Shown here: positions 43,900 to 54,605 of the stretch, one piece after another
Position numbering within the stretch: position 1 is the first letter of the stretch
How the letters are laid out: the number at the start of each line of letters is the position of its first letter
NCBI GenBank assembly: GCA_930367215.1
Contig: OV884056.1
Coordinates: forward strand, 87,183,285-87,247,284
Direction of reading: 5' to 3'
DNA length: 64,000 nucleotides
From: Pollenia angustigena
Lineage: Eukaryota > Arthropoda > Insecta > Diptera > Polleniidae
The notes under the pieces: generated by a model
Seen by the model: the letters and a program-made list of their open reading frames with translations, nothing else
Database searches by the model: none
What the model was told of the DNA's origin: nothing
Position numbers and translations under genes: made by a program

Positions 43900-45345
43900 G
43901 GTTCCCCTAGTAGGCTTGTTGGTAGTGAGCTAGTCAGGGTTGTGAACTATTTCTAATCAAAAAGCGCCGTGTCTCCAATCAAAAAGCGCTAAAAAGCGCT
44001 AAATAAAATTTAAATAAAAAACTTAATGACATGTTTAAGATCCAAGTTTTAAAAAAATCGTTTTAAATAAAAATTTATGAAAAACAAAGATACTACTGCG
44101 CTAAATTCAAATCCGTTTTCAGTTGTTTCTATCATGTCTTGTTCTTTTATGGGCTAGTCTTATATTTTGACCGAAATAAGGCATTTATGTGCTACATATA
44201 TTTTATCATAACTTGAGAACGATATTGATATTTTACAAATAATTATTTTATATTTTATATTATATTTTCCCATGCAAATTAGTATTTTTATCATTTATCA
44301 GAAATCCAGGTATATTATGAATAAAAAAAGCAAGAAATCAGTAAACAAAATGCTAACTAGACGTGTTTGAATAAACTATTTGCATTTAGCACGCTAAAGT
44401 GAATTAAAATCACATAATCAAGTTCTCTAGATCGACTTTTTTTTAGTTTTTTTGCCGAGCAGAGTTAATAAAACATTAATATTTTTAAAAAGCCTTTTCT
44501 GATATTTAAGGAAGATTAAAGTAATATAATTTCTACTATACACTGAAAGAATTATTTACTAATTCACCAGAAAATATGTATTGAACCACGAAAATTTTGC
44601 ACTATTCTCGTCCAAGCCGAAAATTTCTTATTGTATATAAACATAAGCTAAAAGTTGTGACTCAAAGTGAACTAAAATTTACTAAAATACAGCTAAAAAA
44701 TTCATTTAACTATAGAATAGTTACTTAAATCAAGTTTTCTTTGCTTTTTATTTTACAAAATCAGAAGAAAAGCCTAAAATTTTTCCATAAAAACGTATAG
44801 CACTAGTTAGTTTATAAAAAAAAAACTTTGTTTCTTGATTCTATTTTAAAATCAGACTAATATTAAATAAATGCTTCTTGAAATTTTTGATCATATACCA
44901 AAAACGTGAATTTTTTAATCATGAGAAAATGTTTCTTTATTTAAGAAACTTTTACTTAATACGAACAAAATAAGTTAAAATCAGTTATTTAGTTTTGAAT
45001 TTTCTTGTTTTAAGAAACGAAATGGATTTCTTTAGAAAATAAACGTCTTTCCTTGTATAGAATGCTCATCAGAGAAAAGTATTTTCAAAACGGAAACAAA
45101 TTTTGGTTTAATGTGTCTTGATTTTAATGTATGCAAATAACAGTACAAAAATGTTGGGTATCAATAAAAGCGCTAATTTAGCGCTCTTTTTAAAAAAAGC
45201 GCTAAGGAAAAAATATGCGCCTTTTCGACAGTTAAAAAGCGCTTTATCTAGCGCCAAAGGCGCTAAATTGGCAACTCTGGAGCTAGTCTATCAGTGCGGG
45301 GGTTGTGGGTTCGATTCCCACCAGATAGTCTGGTCTGTTTCACTA
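43900..45345 (+). repeat. tRNA-like SINE split by a hAT element
   Basis: The two halves, 43900-43934 and 45288-45345, join to give CCCTAGTAGGCTTGTTGGTA (A-box-like), GTGAGCTAGTCTATCAGTGC and GTGGGTTCGATTCCCACC, which holds a perfect B box with a 5-bp T-stem. The join is defined by the duplicated GAGCTAGT. Whether it is a SINE head or a lone tRNA pseudogene cannot be told from one copy. The anticodon region is not convincing, so no functional tRNA is claimed. Confidence 0.6.
43935..45279. mobile_element. Non-autonomous hAT element (1345 bp)
   Basis: Termini CAGGGTTGTGAAC and, inverted, CAGAGTTGCCAAT are flanked by an exact 8-bp repeat GAGCTAGT (43927-43934 and 45280-45287), the hAT signature. 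AAAGCGCTAAA-type motifs repeat at both subterminal regions (43970-44005 and 45168-45268), as hAT transposases often require. The core is AT-rich and non-coding. Confidence 0.9.
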
Positions 45346-45349
45346 TAAC

Positions 45350-45858
45350 GGGCTGAAGGTCTACGTTTCTATTACTCGGTTGATTAAGTTAAGCTCAAAT
45401 TAGACTTGACATAAACATAATGCCACAGCCGTAAGGGCGAATTTAGAAACCAAAATTGAATTAGTTTGTATGGTATGTTTATGTCGTTTTGGTAATACAG
45501 TTTTGGTATGGTTATGTCACGTCTAATTGGACCTTTAGAATAAAATTTGTAACTCTTACTAAATAAATAAATAAAAATATAAAAAACAGCCAATTAGGCA
45601 CAGACATAAAATGAAGAGTTTATTTTGTGGAAAAATGTCAAAAACGTCTGTTTCAAAGACGTAGGTATTTTTTTCCTACTTCTGGCAACACTGAAACTTT
45701 CGAAGAAATGAGAAGATAACATTTACACCTTACTGAGTCCTTTACAATTATTAAGGACCTTTTGAGACAATAAAAGACAAAGCAAAAATTCTTCACATCA
45801 AAAAATTGATGGGGTATAAAAAAGGAGTATAAATCTGCAGCATCTAAACCAGTCATAA
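45350..45858. other. No gene seen
   Basis: AT-rich spacer with short inverted stretches around 45400-45540; no boundaries can be set. Confidence 0.35.
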
Positions 45859-46036
45859 CCACTCCATAGACTCGCGAGCAGTCAATAATTGTATTTTTCA
45901 CACAGACACGGTCGGCAATTCACATGTATACAACAACTTTGTTCGGGCCACTCCATAGTCTCGCGAGGCAGTCAATAATCGTATTTTTTGGAACAGACAC
46001 GGTCGGCAATTTATATGTTTACAACAACTTTGTTTG
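45859..46036. repeat. Tandem duplication, 89-bp unit, with CTCGCGAG
   Basis: Two units, each with CCACTCCATAG, CTCGCGAG, CAGTCAATAAT, ACAGACACGGTCGGCAATT and ACAACAACTTTGTT. The CpG-rich CTCGCGAG palindrome is unusual in this AT-rich context. Confidence 0.85.
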
Positions 46037-46706
46037 TTGCTTGGTTATCACTGATCTAAACGAATAGTTCGATTTTGATGAAATATCACATATTAATAGC
46101 AGAGCCTTTCTTTCTGAGAGTTTTGAATTTTGCGTACCCCTGAGGTGTCCTACAGTTAATCTTTCAAGTTTTACCCCACCTGTCAAGTTGTACCCCACCT
46201 AAGAGGATTCCAAATTAAAAACTTAAATTCAACTTCACCTAAGCTTTCGATATGTGATGTTTTATCAATAGAAACTCGTACTATGGCACGTATTTATAGC
46301 CTTCAGTTTCTTCTACAAGCGCGGATTCACCGCGGTCATAACCTCCCCACAGGGTAAGTCGATAAATAATATTATTAAATCATGGAGGCTGTCCCAACTT
46401 AATTTCTACTATGTCCCCTAAGTAAAAGGCTTGGTACTACTCTTCTAAAAAAATTGTAAGGTAGATGGATCAAAAGCTTTCTGCGACCTTTAAAAAAAGA
46501 GCACTTTAAGCCAGTCTCTTTAATTCGTTTTTCCTAGTCTTGTCTTTCTTTTCTCATGACATGCGATCTCTGGTTTTGTCCTGCATGTAATGTTTGTTTA
46601 TAAGTTATATAAAGGTTACACTTTAATAAGAGAAATCTACTAAAGGCAGTTTCACACTATAATAAAAGTTGTAAGTATTGTGAGGAAAATACAACCGTGA
46701 CATGAT
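46037..46706. other. No gene; short TACCCCACCT duplication
   Basis: CAAGTTTTACCCCACCTGT followed by CAAGTTGTACCCCACCTAA near 46167-46202 is a small tandem duplication. Nothing else recognised. Confidence 0.4.
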
Positions 46707-46848
46707 AGAATAGGTTAGGTTAATAAGGATTATGCACCCAGTGGCTTAACTCCACTCGGAGACCAATACCAATTGTGAATCCCTTAAATAGAAGTAGAAA
46801 TAAGAGAGAACAAAAGAAGAATAGAGTTGACAGATAGATTTAATATTT

Positions 46849-48377
46849 TTTTTTTTTTATTGAATCTTTCTTGTCGAAAATTACAATTTGTATTCAAAGC
46901 TTAATCCTAATTCTAATTTGTATTTGTTAGCCATTACCAATGTAACCGCTAATTAATTGCATTCAAGTGTCAAAAAAGGCTGCTAGGCTCAAAGTGTCGG
47001 ATCTTTTCAGCCTCCTCGAACTTTATTAGATCCCGAGCGAGGTAGTTGGGATGGACCATAAACTTATCTAGGTATTTGACTGAATACGTTTTAATTTCTT
47101 CCTGGATGGTAGCGATGTTAATATCTATGTGGATAATGTCATTACGTATATACCATGGGGTGGAGACAATTTGCCGTAATATCCTAGACTGTCTTCTTTG
47201 TAGCTTCTGGATGTTTGATGCGCATGCAGTACCCCATAATTGGATGCCATACACAGAAAAAATTATTGCCGAATTATTTTCAAACAAACGCTTGTTTGAA
47301 AATTTTTTTAATTTCTACAAATTTTTTTACTGATTCAATTAAAATTTTTGTTTGATTTTTATTTAACCAACAAAAATGTTGACAACCATTCAAAAATATA
47401 ATACACGCGTTATTGGTTTCAAGTTTTCATAATTTTGTATGAAATATTAAACGCTTTTTAATGTTGTCGTCTTTTTGCATTTTTTTTTTTGATCGTAAGC
47501 AGCACTTCCTAATGTGAAATGTAAGAACTACAACAAAAAACACATAAAGTCTATTTTTGGACACTTTAAAAAAGTACAACAGTGAGAAAGATGAATAGGT
47601 TTGAAGTAAAAAAAAAACAAAAAAATAGCAGGAAAAAAAACGTTTCACTCTTTTTAAACAACAGAAACAACAACAACATTATAAGAAACAAAATAAATTT
47701 TTGGTTGGTTTCAAAGTTGGTTAAAAAAAACAAAATCCCGTATTCAATTTTTTCAAACTGTTTGCTTAAATACATCAAATACAAAAATATAATGATGACG
47801 AAAAACATATCGAGTCGGTCTGTCGCCGTTTTTGGGTTACATATCTTCTTCATTAGCAAAGGAAAGGATACAGCAACAGTGAGTGATGACGAAAAACATT
47901 GTGTGTATAAAAAAGGCTTCGTTCAAAAATTATTCCAACAAAAAAATGTGTCTCAAAGTCAGCCGGCCGCTCTGCTCTCTCTGCCATCATCTTCTAATAC
48001 AGTGCCTGCTTGTGTGCGCATCATTGCTTGTGCAAAAACCTTTTTTTTTTATTTTGAAATTTAGTATATGAATTTCAGTAAACTTTTTGTTTGATTCAGT
48101 TAAATTATTTGTTTGAAAAAATCAGTGTTTTTTTTCCAATAAACAAAATGCAAATAAATTGTTTGAATATGCGAATTTGTTTATAGGACCGATTTCAGAC
48201 AAAAAATTGTTTGATTCTACAAATTTTTTGTTTGAATTGGAAAAATAATTTTTTCTGTGTATGTCCATATTGGTTTTATGATAGACTTGTATAAGAGAAC
48301 TTTGTTGTCTAAGGATAAGTTTGAGTTTCGACCGAATAGCCAATGTAGTTGAGCTGCTTTAAGTTGCATAGCCCTTT
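46849..48377 (-). pseudogene. Jockey-like LINE, 5' truncated, inserted in R1-like LINE
   Basis: The 3' end is marked by the poly(T) at 46849-46860 (poly(A) on its own strand), with a TTCAATAAA-type signal. The coding part, 48360-48260 joined to 47250-46970, reads LFGRNSNLSLDNKVLLYKS, IIKPIWTY, then GIQLWGTACASNIQKLQRRQ and further to FEPSSLF and a stop. It is the C-terminal end of ORF2 only. The coding frame is continuous across the MITE insertion once one TA is removed. It resembles, but is not identical to, the 60.6-62.2 kb copy. Confidence 0.8.
47252..48259. mobile_element. TA-target MITE inside Jockey LINE (1008 bp)
   Basis: Termini CACAGAAAAAATTATTGCCG and, inverted, CACAGAAAAAATTATTTTTC lie between TA (47250-47251 and 48260-48261). 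Removing the element and one TA restores PIWTYGIQLW in the host LINE, which proves the boundaries. Both subterminal regions repeat TTTGTTTGAAAA/CAAACAA motifs. The interior has short frames without recognised domains. Confidence 0.9.
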
Positions 48378-48531
48378 AGTCCTCTCATCAGAAATAACCG
48401 TCCTATTTATCTGACAAACCCCGGTAGATCGACTGGATAACATACAGCGATTTACCCCAGTTCGCGGTGAATTTTAATTCCTAGCCATTTCTGCCTGAGA
48501 CCCTGCATCCTACGACAGTGGCACAGTACAT

Positions 48532-48739
48532 CCCAGTAAAAACTTCGCCTTCCAAATAATGTGTTGAGTAATCAGAAAAACATGAAGGCGCTACTTACAA
48601 TTCATTATTTTTTTACTTAAATACATCCAGAAAAAAGTAGTTATAGAAGTTGTTATAGCTGTAGTTATAGAAGAAAGCTACTAAATAATGAGTTAAAGAA
48701 GCTATTCATTTTGAAAAAGTAAGCGAAGTTTTTACTGGG
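48532..48739. mobile_element. CCCAGTAAAAAC MITE with AT duplication (208 bp)
   Basis: Termini CCCAGTAAAAACTTCGCCTT and, inverted, CCCAGTAAAAACTTCGCTTA are flanked by AT (48530-48531, 48740-48741). Excision of the element and one AT restores the LINE knuckle ETVEHVLCHC, confirming a 2-bp duplication. The sister copy is at 18472-18593. Confidence 0.9.
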
Positions 48740-48898
48740 ATGCTCAACCGTCTCTAGCTTCTCAGCATTAAGGGTCCTGAGACCACTCCTATCCAGCCCT
48801 AATAGAACCCTGGTTGCTCCTGAGTCCAATCTGGGCCGGAGCGCCCTAGACACCCTGTAATCCTTTCAATCCCTTCAGAACCGGTTAACGTAGTAGTG

Positions 48899-49252
48899 AC
48901 ATAAGGTTGGTTTTACCCCCAGTCTCTTGCCACTAAGTCAAGATTCGAACCCTCTCCCGTTATTTTGACTGCTACCTCATTACCATCCACCTTGAAGTAT
49001 CCGGGTACCCAATACAGCATTTCTCTGAATACTTCCATGAGCCCTCTTAGAGCATTCCAACACCGTGCGATCAGTGACATAAGGTTGGTTTTACCCCCAG
49101 ACCCTTACCACTACATCAAGATTCGAACCCTCTGTCGTAATTTTGTCAGCTACCTTATTACCATCCACCTTGCAGTATACGGGTATCCAACACAGCATTT
49201 CTCTAAATACCTCCATGAGCCCTCTTAGAGCATAAGGTTGATTTTACCCCCA
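48899..49252. repeat. Tandem duplication within LINE RNase H
   Basis: ATAAGGTTGGTTTTACCCCC occurs at 48901 and 49079, and with one change at 49232 (steps of 178 and 153 bp). Between them CATTACCATCCACCTTG and CATGAGCCCTCTTAGAGCAT are repeated. On the minus strand this duplicates the GNEVAD-like end of RNase H. Confidence 0.85.
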
Positions 49253-49600
49253 ATGCTCTGAGCGCAGCCTGACTATCGACGTAAATTTTCACCACAGACC
49301 CCTAAGATGTGACCCAGTATCGCTAGGATCTCAGCCTGGAAGACACTGCACTCATCCGGGAGTCTAAATGACCTTTTCCCGTCAGTGTCAGCAATATCAA
49401 CACCGGCAACAGTGCCAGCGTCCATCTGGGACCCGTCCGTAAATACTGCCCGCCCTTCAAACAGCCCTTTGGATCCACGCCAAGCTCTTCCCTTTTCGAG
49501 AACTCCACTGGTGGTGTTACACCAAAATCTATGGTCATAATTCTATGATCTGAAATTCCCACGAGACTACTACGCTGATTAAGCAGACCCACTACGCACA

Positions 49601-50617
49601 AGCCCTGACATGATAAGTTGTTATTGTTTATTGAAAATGTTTAAGCCATAATAAGCATTTTCGTCAAAATACTTGAGACTTGCTTTATAGTGTAAAACGG
49701 TCATTTGGAATGTCTGCTATTGAAGACCTTAACTATTTTTTTTTTTTTTTCAGTATACCAATTAAAGTAATATGCTTATGTTTAATTGCACTGTATCCTT
49801 CTAAAATTTCTTTGACAAACTAATTGACTTACTAATTGCAAGATTGAAAATTTAATAAAATATATAACTGAAAATAGATAACAGTAAACGGTTTGAAAAT
49901 TAGAACAAATAGTTTGGTTATCTATACAAAATATCTGTCAAAAAAGGGGACTGGATTAGAGAAGGGGCTACTTTTAATATAAACACAATATAGATTTTAG
50001 TATATCTGGAGTAAAGAAACAGCAAAAGTATCTAAATCAGGGTTTAAAAAACTGCAGTCGAAACCAAAAACTGTCGAACAAAAAACAATTTAACTAATTG
50101 CATTTCAATTTAGGAAGCGAAGCGCACCGGGTTTATTTGGTATGATATAAACGTCAAATCATAAAAATACGATAAAAAAAATCTTCTAGTGCAGTTTCTT
50201 ACCAAATGTTACGACAGTTTAATTAAGTATTCTTTAAACTCTTATAGATGGATTAAAAAAAAAATTAACAAAGATACATACTTGTATTAACATACGTTAT
50301 ACTAGATACAAATGTATAGATACACTTACAAACATACATATGTATGTAAATGTGTAATAAAAGTTAAATGTCAAACACACTGGGTTAAGTTGTGCTTAAT
50401 ATCAAATCATTTTTATGAAATGTCACAAGTAGCGGCGGGAGCGACTGTAGAATGGTAAGAATTTTTTTTAACGTTGCATCTTTATATTAAGAGTAATTAA
50501 CATTTATTGTTATTGTAATAAATTGTAATAAAGCGGACTAAAGAGAAAGAAGTCACTGGGGAAGAACGGAATTCCATCCGAACTACAACGGCTGTAGGAA
50601 ATATCGCCCAAAGAAAA
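49601..50617. other. No gene seen
   Basis: AT-rich with poly(T) at 49739-49750 and ATACATATGTATGTA simple repeat near 50334. No coding or terminal motifs recognised. Confidence 0.4.
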
Positions 50618-51966
50618 ATGGCAAAAAAAAAAAAAAAATGAAAAATCGCCCAAATGAAGAATCGCCCAAAGGAAAATGAAAAATGACCCTAAAAGTTAAA
50701 TATGAAATTTTGCCCAAAAGAAATGAAAAAGAGCCCAAAATAAAAATGAAAAAGGACCCAAAAAGAAAAAACGAATTTTTTCCCAAAAAAAAAAAAAAAA
50801 AAAAAAAATTAAAAATTACCCAATTTGCAAAACAGTGTTTATTATTCGTATAAATTTAGTAACTTACAAATGTAAAACAAAACTATGTTTAAAGAAACTT
50901 ATTTTACCATAATGTGGTTGTCGATGACAATGATTTGGTTAAATTAAACATAATATGGTCAACATTTTTTTAAAAATGGTTTTGTGGTTTTTTCTCTGAG
51001 TGCATATATTAAACATATAACGAAAACACTTTTGGGCGCAAGGATTTTCTCCTCTTTGATAAAAACAAGTACCGGCTTCGCTAACTAAAGCGTCTCAGCA
51101 TAGCCGGCCTTTGGCCGGGCGCAAGGATTTTCTACTCTATGGTATAACAAAAACCGGCTTCGCTAACTAAAGCTTCTCTGCATAGCCGGCCTTCGGCTGT
51201 GCGCAAGGATTTTCTCCTCTGTGATATAACAAAGGCCGGCTTCGCTAACTAAAGCTTATCTGCGCAGACGGCCTTTGGGCAGGCCCAAGGATTTTTTCCT
51301 TTATGGTATAACAAGTACCGGTTTCGCTAATCTGCCTTGTTTCCGAACGAAGGCCGACTTCGCAGGTAAGCTTTAGTTATCGAAGCCAGTATTTGTTATA
51401 CCATAGAGGAGAAAATCCTTGCGCCTGGCCGAAGGCCCGCTGGGCAGAGAAGCTTTAGTTAGCGAAGCAGATTTTTGTTATACCATAGAGGGGAAAATCC
51501 TTGCCCCCGGCCGAAGGCCGGCTGTGCAGAGAAGCTTTAGTTAGCGAAGCCGGTACTTGTTTTTATCAAAGACGAGAAAATCCTTGCGCCCGGCCGTAGG
51601 CCGGCTATGCTTTCAAGTTTGTAAGCTATGCTTTCGAGTTTGTCCACGGACACTATGACACTGGACGTTATGACATGCAACCTTTTTGCAATATGTCCCG
51701 TTATTTTTATAAATAACATTTTGGAATTCGTCGTATAGTAATAATGAATGATTTAGACAAATAGTATGCCCGAAAAAATGGGCTATTTTTCATATAATAT
51801 TTTGGGTGATTTTTCATAATGGAAAATCACCAAATTTAAAAAAGGAAAATCACCCAATAGTAACGAAAAATAGCCCAACAATTTTGGGTCACTTTTCATA
51901 TGAATTCAGGCCCAATTTTACATGGAATTTTTTTGGGCGATTTTTCATTTATTTTTTTGGGCGATT
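50618..51966. mobile_element. Foldback-like palindrome built from tandem repeats
   Basis: The outer arms are simple tandem variants of AATCGCCCAAA with AAAAATGAA on the left (50605-50830), and of TTTTGGGCGATTTTTCAT on the right (51775-51966), inverted. The inner arms are 82-bp units, four forward and three inverted (see next entry). Inverted repeats made of tandem direct repeats are the hallmark of Drosophila Foldback (FB) elements; relatedness is inference. The inner part is much more GC-rich than the flanks. No target duplication identified. Confidence 0.65.
51034..51612. repeat. GC-rich 82-bp units in mirror array
   Basis: Forward units start GGCGCAAGGATTTTCTCCTC near 51035, 51117, 51199 and 51281. 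Each contains a TATAACAA tract, CCGGCTTCGCTAACTAAAGC and a GCCGGCCTTCGGC-like hairpin. After 51330 the units run inverted (GAAAATCCTTGCGC near 51411, 51493, 51574). The array can fold on itself, and each unit contains its own small GGCC hairpin. Confidence 0.85.
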
Positions 51967-52479
51967 GATGTTGGTGTTAAGTATAGACTCAACATGTTAG
52001 AAGTTTTCTCATGTTATAACACGGTTGCAAATGCTTTAACAACGCTTTTATAACATCAAGTTATAACAGCAAATCATGTCAGTTGTAGACGGGCAGTTAT
52101 GCAAGCAAATCCCTAAGTAGCAGCAGAAATCTTGCTGCCCCCTTAAAAAAACACATGGATTAACGAACATCTTCCCAACTCATGGAATAAAATAGTAATA
52201 AAAAAAAAAATTTCGAAGAAAAACAATCAACTGGAGGGGAATTTATCTTCTCAATTCTATCTATAAACTAGTGTCAAAAAACTTTTTTTTGTAACAAGTG
52301 GGGTGCCCGGCGGGTGTATCTAATTTGAGGATGCTGAATCCAGTGGTGCTAAGCGGTTTTTCGGTTAATTAAGATTGAAAAACTATGGTCGAAAGTATCT
52401 AAGAACGCAATTTGTTCCATTTTCTACCATTTATTAGTTACACAGGTCGACATTGAAAAACTGATTCTTATGTTTTTTG
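51967..52479. other. No gene seen
   Basis: AT-rich spacer, with a short GC-balanced stretch near 52300-52350. Nothing supported. Confidence 0.35.
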
Positions 52480-52870
52480 ACATGCTGAAGCTAAATATGA
52501 CTTCAGTTTTCTCCAAGCAACAGTACCCCAAGGACGGCGTTGAAAAGGTCCCGGTAAGGAATTTGATGCCCACGAACCAATTGTATGCCAGATAGCAATA
52601 TGAAAATTAAATTGGATAGGCCACACACTTCGAAAGCCAAATAACTGAAGTTGGAATGGAACCCGCAAGCAAGTCGACGCCCAGGTCGTCCAAAAATACA
52701 TGGCGCTAAACATTCATAAACGAGTTAAAAAGAGCAGACAAACCTTTTGATGAAATAAAAATCTTATGTAAAGCATTTGTTGGAATGTTCCTGTAGAAGC
52801 CCAAGTAGCTACCGTAGCTACTGAATATCGCTGGGAAAAGTGTATCGAGCTTAAAAATGATTATGATGAG
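52480..52870 (+). pseudogene. RTE-like LINE C-terminal fragment
   Basis: Plus-strand frames read KLNWIGHTLRKPNN, then, after frame changes, LEWNPQASRRPGRPK and FINELKRADKPFDEIKIL, and a tail near NVPVEAQVATVATEYRW. This is the region missing from the 1-818 fragment (the WIGHTLR...GRPK segment). Frameshifted and short. Confidence 0.75.
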
Positions 52871-54572
52871 AAACAAACGAACTTTTATCCCAAACTTGTT
52901 GTGTTTTCTTTATTAGCACGGCCGATTTTGGGACCGCCCTCGTACATACATACATATGTACATAATTTTTTTATAAGGGCCTTTTGCTTTCCCTTATCCT
53001 GGTTATTACATGTTTGTATATTTCGTTGATGTTTTTCTTCTTTATTTTTTGGTTTTGTCAACTTCATTGCTCATTGTCATTTTGGAATTGGCGATAAGCC
53101 TGTGTCAATAACTTTTTTGAAACGTTTATTGTCATAACAAATATGTAATAAATGTTTACGTATGGGTGTATACTGAATTCAGGAACGAGTACAATGGGTA
53201 TGAGTAATACTTTCATTATGAATAAATAATTGAAGGAAAGTAGCACGCAGGCATGCAGGTATTTGTATATTTAAAGAGTTGAACTGACTAATTTACGAAC
53301 AAATTATTCGCATGACTCTACAAATATATTTGGCCATAATTGAATGAAATATTCCTGTTGAAAAGTGTTTCTTAAATAGATTTTTATTTAAATGTTTCTT
53401 TCGATTCAAATTTACTGCGTAGGGCTTTTGGAATAATCGGAGGGAGTTTTAAAGAATGTCAATGATTTTTCAGATATTAAGGTATTCATTTTAATATTAA
53501 TGCGACAGTGTGAATATTTAAAAAGTGTGTACTTCCTTTGAAGTATAATTAAAATCTGAGCATAGTTTAGCATATTATGCATATTTTATCTAGCTTAAAA
53601 CTATTTTTGGCCATAAATTTAATTTAAAGAAAAAATATAGAAATATATTTGTTCTTATAAAATGTTTTCAGGCAATTCATAAATAAATATTTTTAAAATA
53701 CATTTTGTATAACTTTGGGAACTGCTGACTTTGGGCTTAATAAAATCAATGAGATAATGACTCCTGCTGAATTGAAAAAAATTAGCAGATATCAAGTTAA
53801 TATATGTATATCCAGTATATACTGGATTACCTACATACATACATATGTACATATGATAGCAATGGCTGTGTGTGCGTGCGTGTGTGTTGAAGTATCTTTG
53901 TGTGCTTTTTTTTTTGTTAAACACATCCTGATGATAAAATTCAAATAAAATTTTATGTTTATTTGTTGTTGCCTTTTATCATTTATTGTTGTTGTTCTGT
54001 GTTTCATTTCATTGCTGTTTGTTTATCCTCGTACAAACAACTGTTTGCAGATAAAGTGCCTTCTTTTGTTGTTACTCCAACTTTTTATGGTTTTTGTATA
54101 TTTTTAGTTACTGTATGAACTCAGTCCTTTTTCGAATATAAATAAAAACAATTCGACCCTGTGTTTTTTTTTTTTTTTTGTTGCGGTTTACGATAAGTTT
54201 TTTCGGTATTTTATTTTATGCAGCAACAGCAACAAAACTGAATAAGCAAAAATTTATTTAAAGAAATACATCCGTTTTTATACCACGAAACAAGGATGGC
54301 AACCGTCACGAGTTTATTTTTCGGTATTAAAGAATTTGTTATTTGATCTAAACGGCTTATGGCGGCCAAACACTACACAAGTTCAGTGATTAATTCCGGC
54401 GGTATTCAAATTTAACAGTATTTAAGCGAATTCCGTATTGATATAAGTATCGGTTGCCAACCTTGGAACAAACTAATAAAATACACAAATTTTTTTATGA
54501 CTTCAATTTCTACAAACATGTTAATGACAAATTAAACTAAAAAGTTCTTTAATTTTTTAGAAATATGAGTAA
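52871..54572. other. No gene seen; simple repeats
   Basis: TACATACATATGTACATA microsatellite-like palindromes near 52944 and 53834, a GTGTGCGTGCGTGTGTG tract near 53867, and poly(T) near 54163-54179. ORFs here are short and featureless. Confidence 0.45.
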
Positions 54573-54605
54573 CTAGATGACCCGTGCGAATATTTCGCAC
54601 CGTTA
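54573..54605 (-). other. Helitron-like 3' terminus
   Basis: On the minus strand the sequence reads GGTGCGAAATATTCGCACGG (a hairpin with a 7-bp stem and 3-nt loop), then GTCATCTAG and T. A short GC-rich hairpin about 10 nt before CTRR, followed by T, is the 3' signature of Helitrons. The element would extend rightward from here; I could not identify its TC-starting 5' end or any Rep/helicase coding. Confidence 0.5.

Larger units (their letters stand above)
46707..49600 (-). pseudogene. R1-like LINE with RNase H, interrupted twice
   Basis: Minus strand. 49600-49250 encodes the start of RNase H (VFTDGSQMDAGTVAG, then FRLPDECSVFQAEILAI). 49250-48890 holds tandemly duplicated RNase H C-terminal sequence. 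Near 48780-48480 lies the knuckle ETVEHVLCHCRRMQGLRQK, split by a MITE at 48532-48739. The C-terminal tail runs to about 48378. The 3' UTR resumes at 46848-46707, beyond an inserted Jockey LINE, and resembles the 3' UTR of the 20-kb copy. Stops and frameshifts throughout. Confidence 0.7.
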
